Below, piece by piece: positions 29,282 to 38,262 of a stretch of DNA of 64,000 nt (position 1 is the stretch's first letter; each line of letters begins with the position of its first letter). Location of the stretch: the NCBI RefSeq assembly GCF_019740335.1, contig NZ_JAHXZS010000005.1:1-64000 (forward strand). Direction: 5' to 3'. The translations under genes were made by a program, and so were the position numbers. The notes beneath the pieces were generated by a model, which made no database searches, had not been told where the DNA came from, and saw nothing but the letters and a program-made list of their open reading frames with translations. The DNA comes from Alteraquisediminimonas sediminicola (GTDB lineage Bacteria > Pseudomonadota > Alphaproteobacteria > Sphingomonadales > Sphingomonadaceae).

Positions 29282-30172
29282 TTGCAGGATTGGACCGGCG
29301 ACAACAATATCAAGCAGTCGGTCACCGCATCTATCTCACCGATCGTGGTCTCGGTACCACATGCTGGTCGTCATTATCCAAGCCTCTTGCAGGCGCAGTC
29401 TCGGTTGACTGTTGAACAACTCTGCCTGCTCGAAGATCGACACGTGGATGCGCTGACAGGATCACTCATAAGCATGGAGCACCAAGTCCTTGTGGCAACG
29501 ACGGCACGGGCATGGATCGACCTGAATCGCGCACCACATGAAATCGAATCAGACATGATTGCACGGACCGACCCTGGCTTTGACGACATGCGCACCTCCG
29601 CCGTGAGATGTGATCAGGCAAAAATCAACGCAGGCTTGGGACTGGTACCAAGCCGAGTGCCGCGCATTGGCGCCATTTATCGTCACAAACTTGGGCTGGA
29701 TGACATTAAGCAACGGATCTTATCAATTCACACTCCATGGCATGAAGCGATTGAACACGCGATGGCGGCGGCATGGCGAGTGCATGGTTTTGCCGTGCTA
29801 CTAGACCTCCATTCAATGCCCACCATCCCGCGCGGACAGACCGGACATGGGCTGCGCGCGGTCATCGGTGATCGTCATGGGCAAAGCTGTGACATCGCAT
29901 TGGCAGGACGCGCCGCCTCAATGTTGCGACGAGAGGGCCTGCGGACAGATCTCAACCGGCCTTATGCTGGCGCTTATACGCTCATGCGCCATGGACAGCC
30001 GGAGCGGAACCTCCATGCATTACAAGTGGAATTCGACCGAAGCCTTTATCTCAATGATATGGGCAACCCGATCGCCGCAAGAGTGGAGGTGCTTTCCGGC
30101 ATACTTGCACGCTTATGTGCCGAATTGGCCGAAACCGGCAGGATGATATCCCAAATGCAGGCAGCTGAATAA
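29282..30172 (+). CDS. N-formylglutamate amidohydrolase family protein
   Basis: A 296-residue zinc amidohydrolase (HutG-type N-formylglutamate deformylase). Family marks: VVSVPHAGRHYP, LLEDRHVDALTG, ARAWIDLNRAPHEIE, YAGAYTLMRHGQPERNLHAL and VEFDRSLYL. It uses a TTG start with GGAGACA about 8 nt upstream. In histidine degradation HutG releases formate from formylglutamate, but no other hut genes are nearby, so a general formyl-amide substrate is possible. Confidence 0.87.
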   Translation: MQDWTGDNNIKQSVTASISPIVVSVPHAGRHYPSLLQAQSRLTVEQLCLLEDRHVDALTGSLISMEHQVLVATTARAWIDLNRAPHEIESDMIARTDPGFDDMRTSAVRCDQAKINAGLGLVPSRVPRIGAIYRHKLGLDDIKQRILSIHTPWHEAIEHAMAAAWRVHGFAVLLDLHSMPTIPRGQTGHGLRAVIGDRHGQSCDIALAGRAASMLRREGLRTDLNRPYAGAYTLMRHGQPERNLHALQVEFDRSLYLNDMGNPIAARVEVLSGILARLCAELAETGRMISQMQAAE

Positions 30173-30278
30173 AAAACCACCTCGTGTCATATGAGCACGA
30201 GGTGGCCAAGGTTCAGGGAGGAAGCGCACCCGAAGGCGCGCTACACGCTGCATGAAAGGGGGGACATGCAACCGTGCT
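30171..30278 (-). ncRNA. Candidate small regulatory RNA (about 108 nt) with UUCG hairpin, anti-Shine-Dalgarno segments and intrinsic terminator
   Basis: Read on the minus strand from a predicted start near 30278. (1) Hairpin 30269-30250, GCATG/CATGC arms with a loop TCCCCCCTTT. (2) Hairpin 30242-30223, 8-bp GC-rich arms closed by a UUCG tetraloop. (3) A single-stranded stretch with CCTCCC (30221-30216), complementary to Shine-Dalgarno sequences. (4) A 10-bp terminator stem, CCACCTCGTG/CACGAGGTGG (30205-30177), followed by six Us (30176-30171). No open reading frame is credible here. Several alphaproteobacterial trans-acting sRNAs expose similar CCUCC motifs. The exact ends and function are inferred; the terminator could also serve the convergent amidohydrolase transcript. 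Confidence 0.62.
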
Positions 30279-30284
30279 AGAACG

Positions 30285-30313
30285 AACATAGGACTCTATC
30301 CTGCCGAATTCAA
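30285..30313 (-). promoter_or_regulatory. Predicted promoter of the small RNA
   Basis: On the minus strand, a -35-like TTGAAT (30313-30308) and a -10-like TATGTT (30290-30285) are separated by exactly 17 nt. Transcription would begin about 7 nt downstream, near 30278, giving an RNA of about 108 nt up to the terminator. It is a housekeeping sigma-type match, four of six in each box. Confidence 0.45.
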
Positions 30314-30446
30314 GAGTTCAGCAAATAAACCTGCGACACTTTAACGATTCATACCCACATACAATCGACAGGCCTGTCATCAAATCTTAACCTGCCCATC
30401 TTATCCAAGTCTTAGATAGTTAAATGGTAATATTGAGGTGGGTTCC

Positions 30447-30770
30447 ATGCAGCAGGAACAAACAGCCATAAATATGGTGCGTGCCGGTCTTTGTCATCAG
30501 ATTGATCTTTTGTTGCGCGCCACCGGGCAATTACAGCCCGCTCATCTTTTCAACGAAATTGAAGAAATTCGCGTGATTTCTGCGCGATATGGGCTGGAAC
30601 CGCTGCGGCGTCTTGCCCGCGGCCTAGAAAAACAATTGGCCGAAGGTCACCAAAAGCACGTTTTTGAGCCATGGCTGCACATGATGCGTGAAGCAGCAAG
30701 CTGCCATCGTATCGACGAACAGGCAGCGGAAACCTTCATTGCGGCGACGGCCCTACGTTTAAACAGTTGA
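30447..30770 (+). CDS. Conserved-looking small hypothetical protein
   Basis: A 107-residue, helix-rich, soluble protein (MQQEQTAINMVRAGLCHQID ...). It has no signal peptide or membrane segment; the pattern suggests a compact helical bundle with a heptad-like middle (HLFNEIEEIRVISARYGLEPLRRLARGLE, in part). The ATG at 30447 follows GAGGTGG by a few bases; a GTG at 30438 is also in frame. It lies between the small RNA and the GDT1 gene, 16 nt before the latter, so it may be co-transcribed. I do not recognise the family. Confidence 0.72.
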   Translation: MQQEQTAINMVRAGLCHQIDLLLRATGQLQPAHLFNEIEEIRVISARYGLEPLRRLARGLEKQLAEGHQKHVFEPWLHMMREAASCHRIDEQAAETFIAATALRLNS

Positions 30771-30786
30771 GAGCCGTCACCCCTTC

Positions 30787-31353
30787 ATGGACACATTATT
30801 GGTTGCGTTTCTGGCCGCAAGCCTGACCGCAATCGGCGACCGCTCACATTTCTTTGCGCTAGAATTAGGTGAACGCGCCGACTCAGCGCGACTTATTATA
30901 GCTGGTATGGCAATAGCGGCATCGCTCAACATATCTATCGCCGCATTCGGCGGCATGATGATGGCGGATATGTTGGACATCCGGTCGGCCAATCTGCTCA
31001 CGGGCCTCGCCATTATATTTGCGGGCGGCAGCGGACTGTTCACCCGCAAACAACCCGCGCCGCACACAACGCGGCATCAGCCATTGGGCTTCATCAACAT
31101 CACGTCACAATTCTTCATGCTTGGCTTTGGCGACAAGATCGCGTTCCTGACCTTCGCCCTGACCGCCCGCATGGAACAGCCCCTGCTCGCTGGTATCGGC
31201 GCGACTATTGGCATCGTCGCTGCGCATATCTGGCCAATCTTGCTTGGACCGGAATGGCCGACAATAATGCCATTACGAATGGCAAGCCGGGTGATCGGGT
31301 TCGTATCGCTATTATTGGGTCTTATGATCGCGATATTCGCATTGTTCTTCTAA
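30787..31353 (+). CDS. TMEM165/GDT1 family (UPF0016) membrane protein
   Basis: A 188-residue inner-membrane protein with two homologous helical halves, each carrying the signature region: TAIGDRSHFFALELG near residue 15 and GFGDKIAFLTFAL near residue 115. In the family, Glu-x-Gly-Asp-Lys/Arg-Ser/Thr binds the transported cation (Mn2+ or Ca2+). Here the Glu is replaced by Ala in the first and Gly in the second motif, and the second lacks the Ser/Thr, so it may be altered in ion selectivity. It follows the 107-residue protein closely. Confidence 0.8.
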   Translation: MDTLLVAFLAASLTAIGDRSHFFALELGERADSARLIIAGMAIAASLNISIAAFGGMMMADMLDIRSANLLTGLAIIFAGGSGLFTRKQPAPHTTRHQPLGFINITSQFFMLGFGDKIAFLTFALTARMEQPLLAGIGATIGIVAAHIWPILLGPEWPTIMPLRMASRVIGFVSLLLGLMIAIFALFF

Positions 31354-31370
31354 TTACGGGAAAGATACGG

Positions 31371-32318
31371 TCAGTGCCCTGTCTTACCCAACATCCGCAA
31401 AATGAGAGGATGCACAATCACGATAATACCACCCAGCAAAATCGCGAAGAGACCCGACAACACCGCCGAAATTAGCCATGAAATCGCGCCTGCAAACATC
31501 GGCACAAGATGCCCGACCCATTCCGCAGCATGATGAGCGGCGTCCGGGAGCATCGGCAAACCAACTTGCTGCATGCCATGCAGCACAATCCCGCCGCCAA
31601 CCCATGCCATTGCTACCGTGCCAACCACTGACAATATACGCAAAAGCATCGTCATACCGGATATCAATGTGCGACCAATTGATTGGATGGCGGCACCTTC
31701 CCGTCGAACAAGATGCAGGCCGATATCATCCATCTTCACGATCAACGCGACCACGCCATAGACGCCAATGGTGATGCCGACCGCCACCACAGCAAGAATC
31801 AACGCCTGATTGATAAGGCTTTGATCCGCGACGCTGGCCAGGGCGATTGCCATGATTTCACCCGAAAGGATGAAATCAGTCCTGATCGCGCCACTCACTT
31901 GCTCCTTTTCAAGTGTCACTACATCTGTGTGCGCCACATGCGATTCCGCGTCTTCATGATGGCCCGACAACGCCTCCCAAATCTTTTCTGCCGCCTCAAA
32001 ACAGAGGTAACTGCCGCCGATCATCAGCAAAGGGGTCAACATCCAGGGCGCGAAGGCGCTCAACAACAAGGCCGCAGGCAACAATATGATGAGCTTGTTC
32101 CGCAGTGACCCCATCACAATCTTGCCAATGATCGGCAATTCACGATCAGGGGTCAGGCCCACTACATAGCTCGGCGTTACAGCCGCATCGTCGATGACCA
32201 CGCCAGCCGCCTTAGCCCCCGCCTTGGCAGAGGCCGCAGACACATCGTCAAGGGTCGACGCCGCTAGCTTGGCAATAGCCGCCACATCATCGAGCAATGC
32301 AATCAACCCCGATGCCAT
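31371..32318 (-). CDS. DUF808 domain-containing membrane protein
   Basis: A 315-residue polytopic protein. The N terminus (ASGLIALLDDVAAIAKLAAS, then TLDDVSAASAKAGAKAAGVV) and VVGLTPDRELPIIGKIVMGSL are characteristic of the DUF808 family (YedI in E. coli). Several long hydrophobic segments follow. Function is unknown. It ends convergently with the GDT1 gene (18-nt gap) and lies 3 nt downstream of the SDR gene on the same strand. Confidence 0.93.
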   Translation of the reverse strand: MASGLIALLDDVAAIAKLAASTLDDVSAASAKAGAKAAGVVIDDAAVTPSYVVGLTPDRELPIIGKIVMGSLRNKLIILLPAALLLSAFAPWMLTPLLMIGGSYLCFEAAEKIWEALSGHHEDAESHVAHTDVVTLEKEQVSGAIRTDFILSGEIMAIALASVADQSLINQALILAVVAVGITIGVYGVVALIVKMDDIGLHLVRREGAAIQSIGRTLISGMTMLLRILSVVGTVAMAWVGGGIVLHGMQQVGLPMLPDAAHHAAEWVGHLVPMFAGAISWLISAVLSGLFAILLGGIIVIVHPLILRMLGKTGH

Positions 32319-32321
32319 CAG

Positions 32322-33137
32322 CTATTCTCCTCCCCGCAACAACGCCTGCAAACCTACCCGATAATCCGGATATTGCGGCGACCAGCCCAATAGTCGCTTT
32401 GCCTTGCCATTCGCAACCCGCCGATTTTCATCATAAAAGGCACGGGCAGCGGGTGAAAGGCTTGCATCATCCAGTCCAATCATCGCCGGTGGCGCATGGC
32501 CGATGAGTTTGCAGGCATAGGCATTCACCTCGGCCTGCGGCGCGGGCAGGTCATCCGTCAGATTATAAACGCCCGGCGCACCATGATCGAAGCTTGCGAC
32601 AATCGCACCAACAATATCATCGACATGTACCCGGCTGAACACCTGACCCGGCACATCTACGCACTGTATCTGGCCGGCGCGCGCACGCGCGATCGGAGAA
32701 CGGCCTGGGCCATAGATACCAGGCAAGCGGAAACACCGCACGCGCTGCGGATCGAGCGCAAGCCAGTCCGCATCGGCCTTCGCACGATCTTTCCGGCGGC
32801 CCGCGCCCATCGACGCGGTTTCATCGACCCACGCCCCATCGCAATCGCCATAGACGCCGGTGGATGAAAGATACCCAATCCACCGGGCTGGCGCACGCGC
32901 AATCCGTTCACCGTAAATCGCCAAGACTGGATCTTCCCCGCCAGCTGGCGGCACCGAACTAATAATATGGGTCGCCCGCGCCAATGCATGCTCGACAGCG
33001 GCACGGTCATCAAATGCCACGGCATCGGCATCGGCCTTTCGCCGCGTTGCAACAATCGACCAGTCCGAATCACGTAGGTGATGCCGCAAATACCCGGTGC
33101 AAAAGCCCAAGCCAAAGATCAACAAGCGGCGTGTCAT
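32322..33137 (-). CDS. NAD(P)-dependent epimerase/dehydratase-like SDR protein
   Basis: A 271-residue Rossmann-fold protein of the extended SDR type (YeeZ-like). The N terminus reads RRLLIFGLGFCTGYL with a divergent G-x-G-x-x-G, followed by YLSSTGVYGDCDGAWVDE, the region carrying the catalytic site, but the YxxxK lysine is not obvious. ATG at 33137 is preferred over an upstream one (33173). It is 3 nt upstream of DUF808. Substrate unknown. Confidence 0.8.
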   Translation of the reverse strand: MTRRLLIFGLGFCTGYLRHHLRDSDWSIVATRRKADADAVAFDDRAAVEHALARATHIISSVPPAGGEDPVLAIYGERIARAPARWIGYLSSTGVYGDCDGAWVDETASMGAGRRKDRAKADADWLALDPQRVRCFRLPGIYGPGRSPIARARAGQIQCVDVPGQVFSRVHVDDIVGAIVASFDHGAPGVYNLTDDLPAPQAEVNAYACKLIGHAPPAMIGLDDASLSPAARAFYDENRRVANGKAKRLLGWSPQYPDYRVGLQALLRGGE

Positions 33138-33327
33138 ATGTACCGTTCTGGCATGAAAATTAAAAAAATCCAAGATTGCTCAATCTATTCAGCGCGCAGC
33201 AACACCTGACAAAAAGGCTGGCAATGACAATGCTGCATTGCAACGAAGATGGTAATGTAAGATGATACAGCCAACAATGTAACAGCTCGGGGGCATATGC
33301 CTCCAGCGTATTTGGGGCCGTTTCAAC

Positions 33328-34677
33328 ATGCTTTATACTGCCTACGAAGCCCAGAAGAACCTATTAGCGGGCGCTAGCGCCCTCGCCAACATCAGTGCCC
33401 AATGGCTCCAAAACCCGGTAAATCCATTTGGCTACTCCACCATGGGTCCGCTTGTCGCCTCCGGCCTTGATGTGTTCGCCCATGCTGCTGCGCCGCGTGG
33501 CAAACCCGCATTCGGGCTAACTGAAACAGTGGTGGATGGGAAGACGGTAGCGATTACCGAAGAAATCGTGCTGCGCAAACCGTTCGGCCAGCTCAAGCAT
33601 TTCCGCAAAGAAGGTGTCACCGGCCAGCCACGACTGTTGATCGTCGCCCCGATGTCGGGCCATTATGCGACGTTGTTGCGCGGCACGGTCGAACGACTAC
33701 TTCACACGCAGGATGTCTACATCACCGACTGGCACGATGCCCGTGATGTATCCCTGAATGACGGCAATTTCGACCTCGACGATTATATCGACTATGTCAT
33801 CGACTTCGTGCGCGAGATCGGTCCGGGCGCGCATTTGCTGGCCGTTTGCCAGCCAACCGTGCCCGCCTTTGCCGCGACCGCACTGATGAACGCAACCAAT
33901 GATCCTTGCGCCCCAGCCACAATGACCATGATGGGCGGCCCGATCGACACGCGCGAATCGCCGACAGCGGTTAATCAGCTTGCAACCGAACGCCCGCTGA
34001 GCTGGTTCGAACATAATGTCGTCGCGACCGTGCCGCAGAATTATGCCGGTGCCGGTCGTCGCGTCTATCCGGGGTTTATGCAACTCGCCGGCTTCATGAC
34101 CATGAATCTTGGCAACCATCTGATGAGCCATTGGGAAATGTTCAAGCATCTGGTCGCTGGCGATGATGAGAGCGCCGATGCCACCAAGGCATTTTACGAT
34201 GAATACCGCGCGGTTTGCGACATGGATGCAGCATTTTATCTGCAGACAGTCGATGTTGTTTTCCAAAATCACAAGCTGCCCAAGGGTGAGTTGATGCACC
34301 GCGAGACGCTGGTCGATGCCAGGGCGATCACGCGCACGGCATTGCTCGCTATTGAGGGTGAAAATGATGATATTTCTGGCCTCGGCCAGACCAAGGCCGC
34401 GCTGAATATTTCAACCAACCTGCCGGCAGAGCTGAAAAAATACATGATCGCCGAACATGTCGGTCATTACGGCATCTTCAACGGTCGCCGCTGGCGGGAG
34501 GAAATCGCGCCGGTTGTCGAGGAATGGATCGCCAGCCACACAGCCAAGACTGCGACTGCGGCACCTGTATGCGCAGCACCAGTCGCTGCGGCAACAGTCA
34601 CCTCCACATCAGCCAGTGCGAAGCCAATGGCCAAAACCGCAACGCCAGCAAAACGGGCTGCCAAGCCCAAGGCATAA
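33328..34677 (+). CDS. phaZ: Polyhydroxyalkanoate depolymerase, intracellular
   Basis: A 449-residue intracellular PHB depolymerase that releases hydroxybutyrate from storage granules. The N terminus YEAQKNLLAGASALANI and the catalytic segment LLAVCQPTVPAFAATALM with the nucleophile Cys in the lipase-box position are typical. The C terminus has about 45 residues of Ala/Thr/Lys-rich tail absent from core enzymes (ending AKRAAKPKA), possibly granule or DNA interacting. In its upstream region an imperfect inverted repeat GCAATG...CATTGC (33222-33242), including CTGCATTGCAA, resembles PhaR sites; this is weak. With bdhA at 60 kb it covers both steps of PHB mobilisation. Confidence 0.93.
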   Translation: MLYTAYEAQKNLLAGASALANISAQWLQNPVNPFGYSTMGPLVASGLDVFAHAAAPRGKPAFGLTETVVDGKTVAITEEIVLRKPFGQLKHFRKEGVTGQPRLLIVAPMSGHYATLLRGTVERLLHTQDVYITDWHDARDVSLNDGNFDLDDYIDYVIDFVREIGPGAHLLAVCQPTVPAFAATALMNATNDPCAPATMTMMGGPIDTRESPTAVNQLATERPLSWFEHNVVATVPQNYAGAGRRVYPGFMQLAGFMTMNLGNHLMSHWEMFKHLVAGDDESADATKAFYDEYRAVCDMDAAFYLQTVDVVFQNHKLPKGELMHRETLVDARAITRTALLAIEGENDDISGLGQTKAALNISTNLPAELKKYMIAEHVGHYGIFNGRRWREEIAPVVEEWIASHTAKTATAAPVCAAPVAAATVTSTSASAKPMAKTATPAKRAAKPKA

Positions 34678-34697
34678 ATCAGGGGAACATATCGGGC

Positions 34698-34718
34698 GGG
34701 GAGGCGTGATTCCTCCCC
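34698..34718. terminator. Hairpin between convergent phaZ and nat
   Basis: A 7-bp stem GGGGAGG/CCTCCCC with loop CGTGATT, in the 81-nt gap between two convergent genes. There is no clear U-run on either side, so termination may need Rho or be bidirectional by position only. Confidence 0.4.
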
Positions 34719-34758
34719 ACCGGACCCTTGAGAGCCTCCGCGAAAAAAACTGCGTGAC

Positions 34759-35562
34759 CTACAACAGGTTTAGCGCCGCAATCTGATCCCGTTCAAGATC
34801 AATACCAAACACGAGGCTCAGCCGCATTTGCAGCATGCGGGCGCTAGTAATCTCACTATCGACCTTATCGGTGAGGCTCGACCGGGTGTACCGGCAATCC
34901 TGCAACGCCGCCATGCCATGCGGCAGCACCATGCTGGCGATTCGATGGCGCACAAAACGCGAATCGGGCGATGTAGATGTCCAGTGATTGCTCATCACAA
35001 GGTCGCTGTCATAAACAGCATCCAGGGAAAAACTGAACTGCGGTCGCCAGCCATCGCTGCCCTCACGCTCCAGCATCCAGCCATGATCAGCATCCATCAC
35101 CAACCGGTGGCGCCCTCCATCAGGCCCTTCAGCCACGCGGTCGGCTTCAAGCAGCATCGGCGGGGCATATCCACCGCCAAAGCCCGCGTCCGCAATCCAC
35201 TGCCGGTCCCCGATCGTGACAAGCGACAGGACATGGGTCCGGGGCGGCACAACACCGGGCGCGCTCACCAGCCAAACCCGCGCCAGTATAGGCCGCACAT
35301 TGAAGCCCAACACCGCCAAACCTGCCGAAAACAGGGCATTATGCTCAAAGCAATAGCCGCCGCGCTTGCTGCGCACGAGCTTATCGACCACCCGATCAAG
35401 GGCGATGCTGATACCGCGCCCTAAATGGATGTCAAAATTCTCGAAAGGAATCGAAAGACGATGGGCGCGCTGGAACAGGGCCAGCCCCTCTTCGTTCGCC
35501 TTGGGCAAATGCCCCAGCCCAAGCCGGACAAGATAGGCGTCGAATTGGGCTGGCTGCATCAT
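34759..35562 (-). CDS. nat: Arylamine N-acetyltransferase
   Basis: A 267-residue acetyltransferase that transfers acetyl from acetyl-CoA to arylamines and hydrazines. The Cys-His-Asp triad is visible in RGGYCFEHNALF (Cys), RTHVLSLV (His) and WIADAGFGGGYAP (Asp). The start is taken at the ATG-ATG pair 35562/35559, just after the prs stop at 35570; no strong ribosome site is seen, so translation may depend on prs. An upstream reading to 35601 overlaps prs. Confidence 0.92.
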   Translation of the reverse strand: MMQPAQFDAYLVRLGLGHLPKANEEGLALFQRAHRLSIPFENFDIHLGRGISIALDRVVDKLVRSKRGGYCFEHNALFSAGLAVLGFNVRPILARVWLVSAPGVVPPRTHVLSLVTIGDRQWIADAGFGGGYAPPMLLEADRVAEGPDGGRHRLVMDADHGWMLEREGSDGWRPQFSFSLDAVYDSDLVMSNHWTSTSPDSRFVRHRIASMVLPHGMAALQDCRYTRSSLTDKVDSEITSARMLQMRLSLVFGIDLERDQIAALNLL

Positions 35563-35569
35563 ATGGCGA

Positions 35570-36505
35570 TCAGTCGAACAGGCTCGACACCGATGTTTCA
35601 TCGGCTATGCGCTTGATCGCTTCACCCAACAGCGGGGCAATAGTCAAATGGCGGATATTCGACGCATCGGCGACCTTGGCATTGGCGCCAATGGTGTCGG
35701 TAATCACCAATTCGCTCAATTCCGAGGCCGTCACACGGGCGACAGCAGCACCGGAAAGCACGCCATGGGTGCAATAAGCCACCACTTCCGCTGCGCCCGC
35801 CGCCTTCAATGCCGCAGCGGCGTTGCACAATGTGCCCGCCGAATCGACAATGTCATCGATGAGGATGCAGAATCGGCCTGTGACATCGCCGATAATGTTC
35901 ATCACTTCCGATTCGCCAGCCCGTTCGCGCCGCTTATCGACAATCGCCAGCGGCGCATTGTTGAGCCGCTTGGCCAGCGCACGGGCGCGGACCACGCCGC
36001 CAACGTCAGGCGAAACGACCATGATGTTGCGGCTACCGAAACGCGCCTCAATATCCGCTGCCATCACTGGCGCGGCATAAAGATTGTCGGTCGGGATATC
36101 GAAAAAGCCCTGAATCTGCCCGGCATGAAGATCGACCGAAAGCACGCGATCGGCCCCCGCCACCGTGATCAGATTGGCGACCAACTTGGCGGAAATCGGC
36201 GCGCGCGGCCCCGGTTTTCGGTCTTGGCGGGCATAGCCGAAATACGGCAATACCGCCGTGATGCGCCGCGCCGATGCCCGCTTGAGGGCGTCGATGCAGA
36301 TCAACAATTCCATCAAATTGTCATTGGCCGGATAGGCCGTCGACTGGAGGACGAACACATCCTCGCCACGCACATTTTCGTGAATTTCGACGAACACCTC
36401 TTCATCGGCGAAGCGACGAACCGATGCATCGGTCAGCGGAATTTCAAGATACTCGCTGATTGCCTTGGCCAACGGCTGATTGGAATTGCCGGTGAGAAGT
36501 TTCAT
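35570..36505 (-). CDS. prs: Ribose-phosphate pyrophosphokinase
   Basis: A 311-residue PRPP synthase feeding nucleotide, histidine, tryptophan and NAD synthesis. Conserved blocks: [41 protein letters not shown]-like segment [34 protein letters not shown] and the PRPP loop [13 protein letters not shown]. The ATG at 36505 is favoured with GGGG about 9 nt upstream; a TTG at 36511 is also in frame. Divergent from nadE, another PRPP/NAD-related gene. Confidence 0.97.
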   Translation of the reverse strand: MKLLTGNSNQPLAKAISEYLEIPLTDASVRRFADEEVFVEIHENVRGEDVFVLQSTAYPANDNLMELLICIDALKRASARRITAVLPYFGYARQDRKPGPRAPISAKLVANLITVAGADRVLSVDLHAGQIQGFFDIPTDNLYAAPVMAADIEARFGSRNIMVVSPDVGGVVRARALAKRLNNAPLAIVDKRRERAGESEVMNIIGDVTGRFCILIDDIVDSAGTLCNAAAALKAAGAAEVVAYCTHGVLSGAAVARVTASELSELVITDTIGANAKVADASNIRHLTIAPLLGEAIKRIADETSVSSLFD

Positions 36506-36609
36506 ATTCAATGTCCCCGCGCGGATTATTGGGGGTCTCCTTAGCCATCATGGCCGCCGGGGGAAAGGGGGTGGTTGCCCGCTTGCGCGTAAATGCTAAA
36601 GCTTTTGTA

Positions 36610-38262
36610 ATGACACAGCAGCTTAATATCGTGCTTGCACAGCTTTCACAGCGCGTTGGCGACCTCGCGGCCAATGTGGAAGCGATTCGCAACGTCCGTC
36701 GCGCCCATGCAGGGGCGGACCTCATCCTCTATCCGGAAATGCAGCTTATTGGCTATCCGCCAGAGGATCTGGTGATGAAGCCCGCACTGATCGCCCGCGC
36801 CGAAAGGATGATGGACGAACTGGCACAGGATACCGCAGATGGCGGCCCGGCCATGCTGGTTGGTTCGGTGATGATGGATGAAGGTCGGCTGCACAATATA
36901 TTGTGCCTGCTCGATGGCAGCAAAATCGCAGCCATCCGGATCAAGCATCAATTGCCTAATTACGGCACTTTTGATGAAAAACGCCTGTTCGAACCCGGCC
37001 CCCTGCCGGAACCGGTCGAATTCCGGGGCGTAAAGCTCGGCCTGCCGATCTGCGAAGACATCTGGACGCCCAGCGTGATCGATCATCTGCGCCAACAAGG
37101 CGCGGAATTGCTGCTCGTCCCGAACGGCAGCCCCTATGAAATCGACAAGGACGATCTGCGTCGCGAACTCGTCGCAGATCGGGTGCGCGAAAGCGGCCTG
37201 CCACTAGCCTATCTCAACCGCGTTGGCGGACAGGATGAGGTCGTGTTCGACGGCTCCTCCTTCATTACCAACAAGGATGGCAGCATCGCCGTGCAATTGC
37301 CCGATTGGGAAGAAGCCGTCGTCGCCACCAATTGGCAGCGCACGACCGATGGCTGGGTGTGCAACCCCGGGCCAGTCGCCAAGCTCGATCCGGCACCCGC
37401 CGATATTTATCATGCGATGATGATCGGCTTGCGGGACTATGTGAACGTCAATCGTTTCCCCGGCGTTGTCCTAGGCCTGTCTGGCGGGATTGATTCGGCT
37501 CTTTCCGCGGCAGTCGCCGTCGATGCGCTGGGGGCGGACCGAGTGTGGTGCGTCATGCTTCCCTCCCGCTTCACCTCGCAGGAATCGCTAGATGATGCGG
37601 CTGAATGTGCCCGCTTGCTCGGCTGTCGCCTCGACAACGTCCCGATCGAACCGGCCGTACAAGCCTTTGGCCAGATGCTCGGCGATATTTTTGCCGGTAA
37701 AAATCCGGACCTGACCGAAGAAAATATCCAATCCCGCATCCGGGGCGTCACCTTGATGGCGATGTCCAACAAGTTCGGCCATATGCTGCTGACAACCGGC
37801 AATAAAAGTGAGATGTCGGTCGGCTATGCCACCATCTATGGCGATATGGCTGGTGGATATAATGTGCTCAAAGACGCCTATAAGCTGACGGTGTTCGATG
37901 TCTGCCGCTGGCGCAATGTCCATAAGCCCCGGCTCGGCCTGGGGCCGGACGGTCCGGTCATGCCCGATAGCGTCATCACCAAGCCACCCAGCGCCGAATT
38001 GCGCCCGGATCAGAAGGACGCAGACAGCCTGCCGCCCTATGAGGTGCTGGACCCGGTCTTGCATGCACTGGTGGAGGAAGAGCTGTCGGTCGACGAGGTC
38101 GCCGCACGCGGCTTCGACCGCGAGATGGTCGCCCGGATGGAGCGGCTGCTCTGCCTCGCCGAATATAAAAGACGTCAGGCTCCTCCCGGAGTCAAACTTG
38201 GCCGACGCAATTTCGGTCGCGACCGCCGTTATCCCATCACCAATGGCTTCCGCACGGCATGA
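36610..38262 (+). CDS. nadE: Glutamine-dependent NAD+ synthase
   Basis: A 550-residue two-domain enzyme. The N-terminal nitrilase-type glutaminase shows the Glu in LILYPEMQLIGYPPEDL, a Lys-containing LPNYGTFDEKRLF region, and the Cys of LGLPICEDIW. The C-terminal ATP-pyrophosphatase domain carries the SGGIDS P-loop (VVLGLSGGIDSALSAA). Its ATG (36610) is chosen by homology to the MTQQLNIVLAQ start; the longer reading to 36511 crosses the divergent promoter region. It overlaps the first peptide-binding lipoprotein gene by 4 nt. Confidence 0.96.
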   Translation: MTQQLNIVLAQLSQRVGDLAANVEAIRNVRRAHAGADLILYPEMQLIGYPPEDLVMKPALIARAERMMDELAQDTADGGPAMLVGSVMMDEGRLHNILCLLDGSKIAAIRIKHQLPNYGTFDEKRLFEPGPLPEPVEFRGVKLGLPICEDIWTPSVIDHLRQQGAELLLVPNGSPYEIDKDDLRRELVADRVRESGLPLAYLNRVGGQDEVVFDGSSFITNKDGSIAVQLPDWEEAVVATNWQRTTDGWVCNPGPVAKLDPAPADIYHAMMIGLRDYVNVNRFPGVVLGLSGGIDSALSAAVAVDALGADRVWCVMLPSRFTSQESLDDAAECARLLGCRLDNVPIEPAVQAFGQMLGDIFAGKNPDLTEENIQSRIRGVTLMAMSNKFGHMLLTTGNKSEMSVGYATIYGDMAGGYNVLKDAYKLTVFDVCRWRNVHKPRLGLGPDGPVMPDSVITKPPSAELRPDQKDADSLPPYEVLDPVLHALVEEELSVDEVAARGFDREMVARMERLLCLAEYKRRQAPPGVKLGRRNFGRDRRYPITNGFRTA

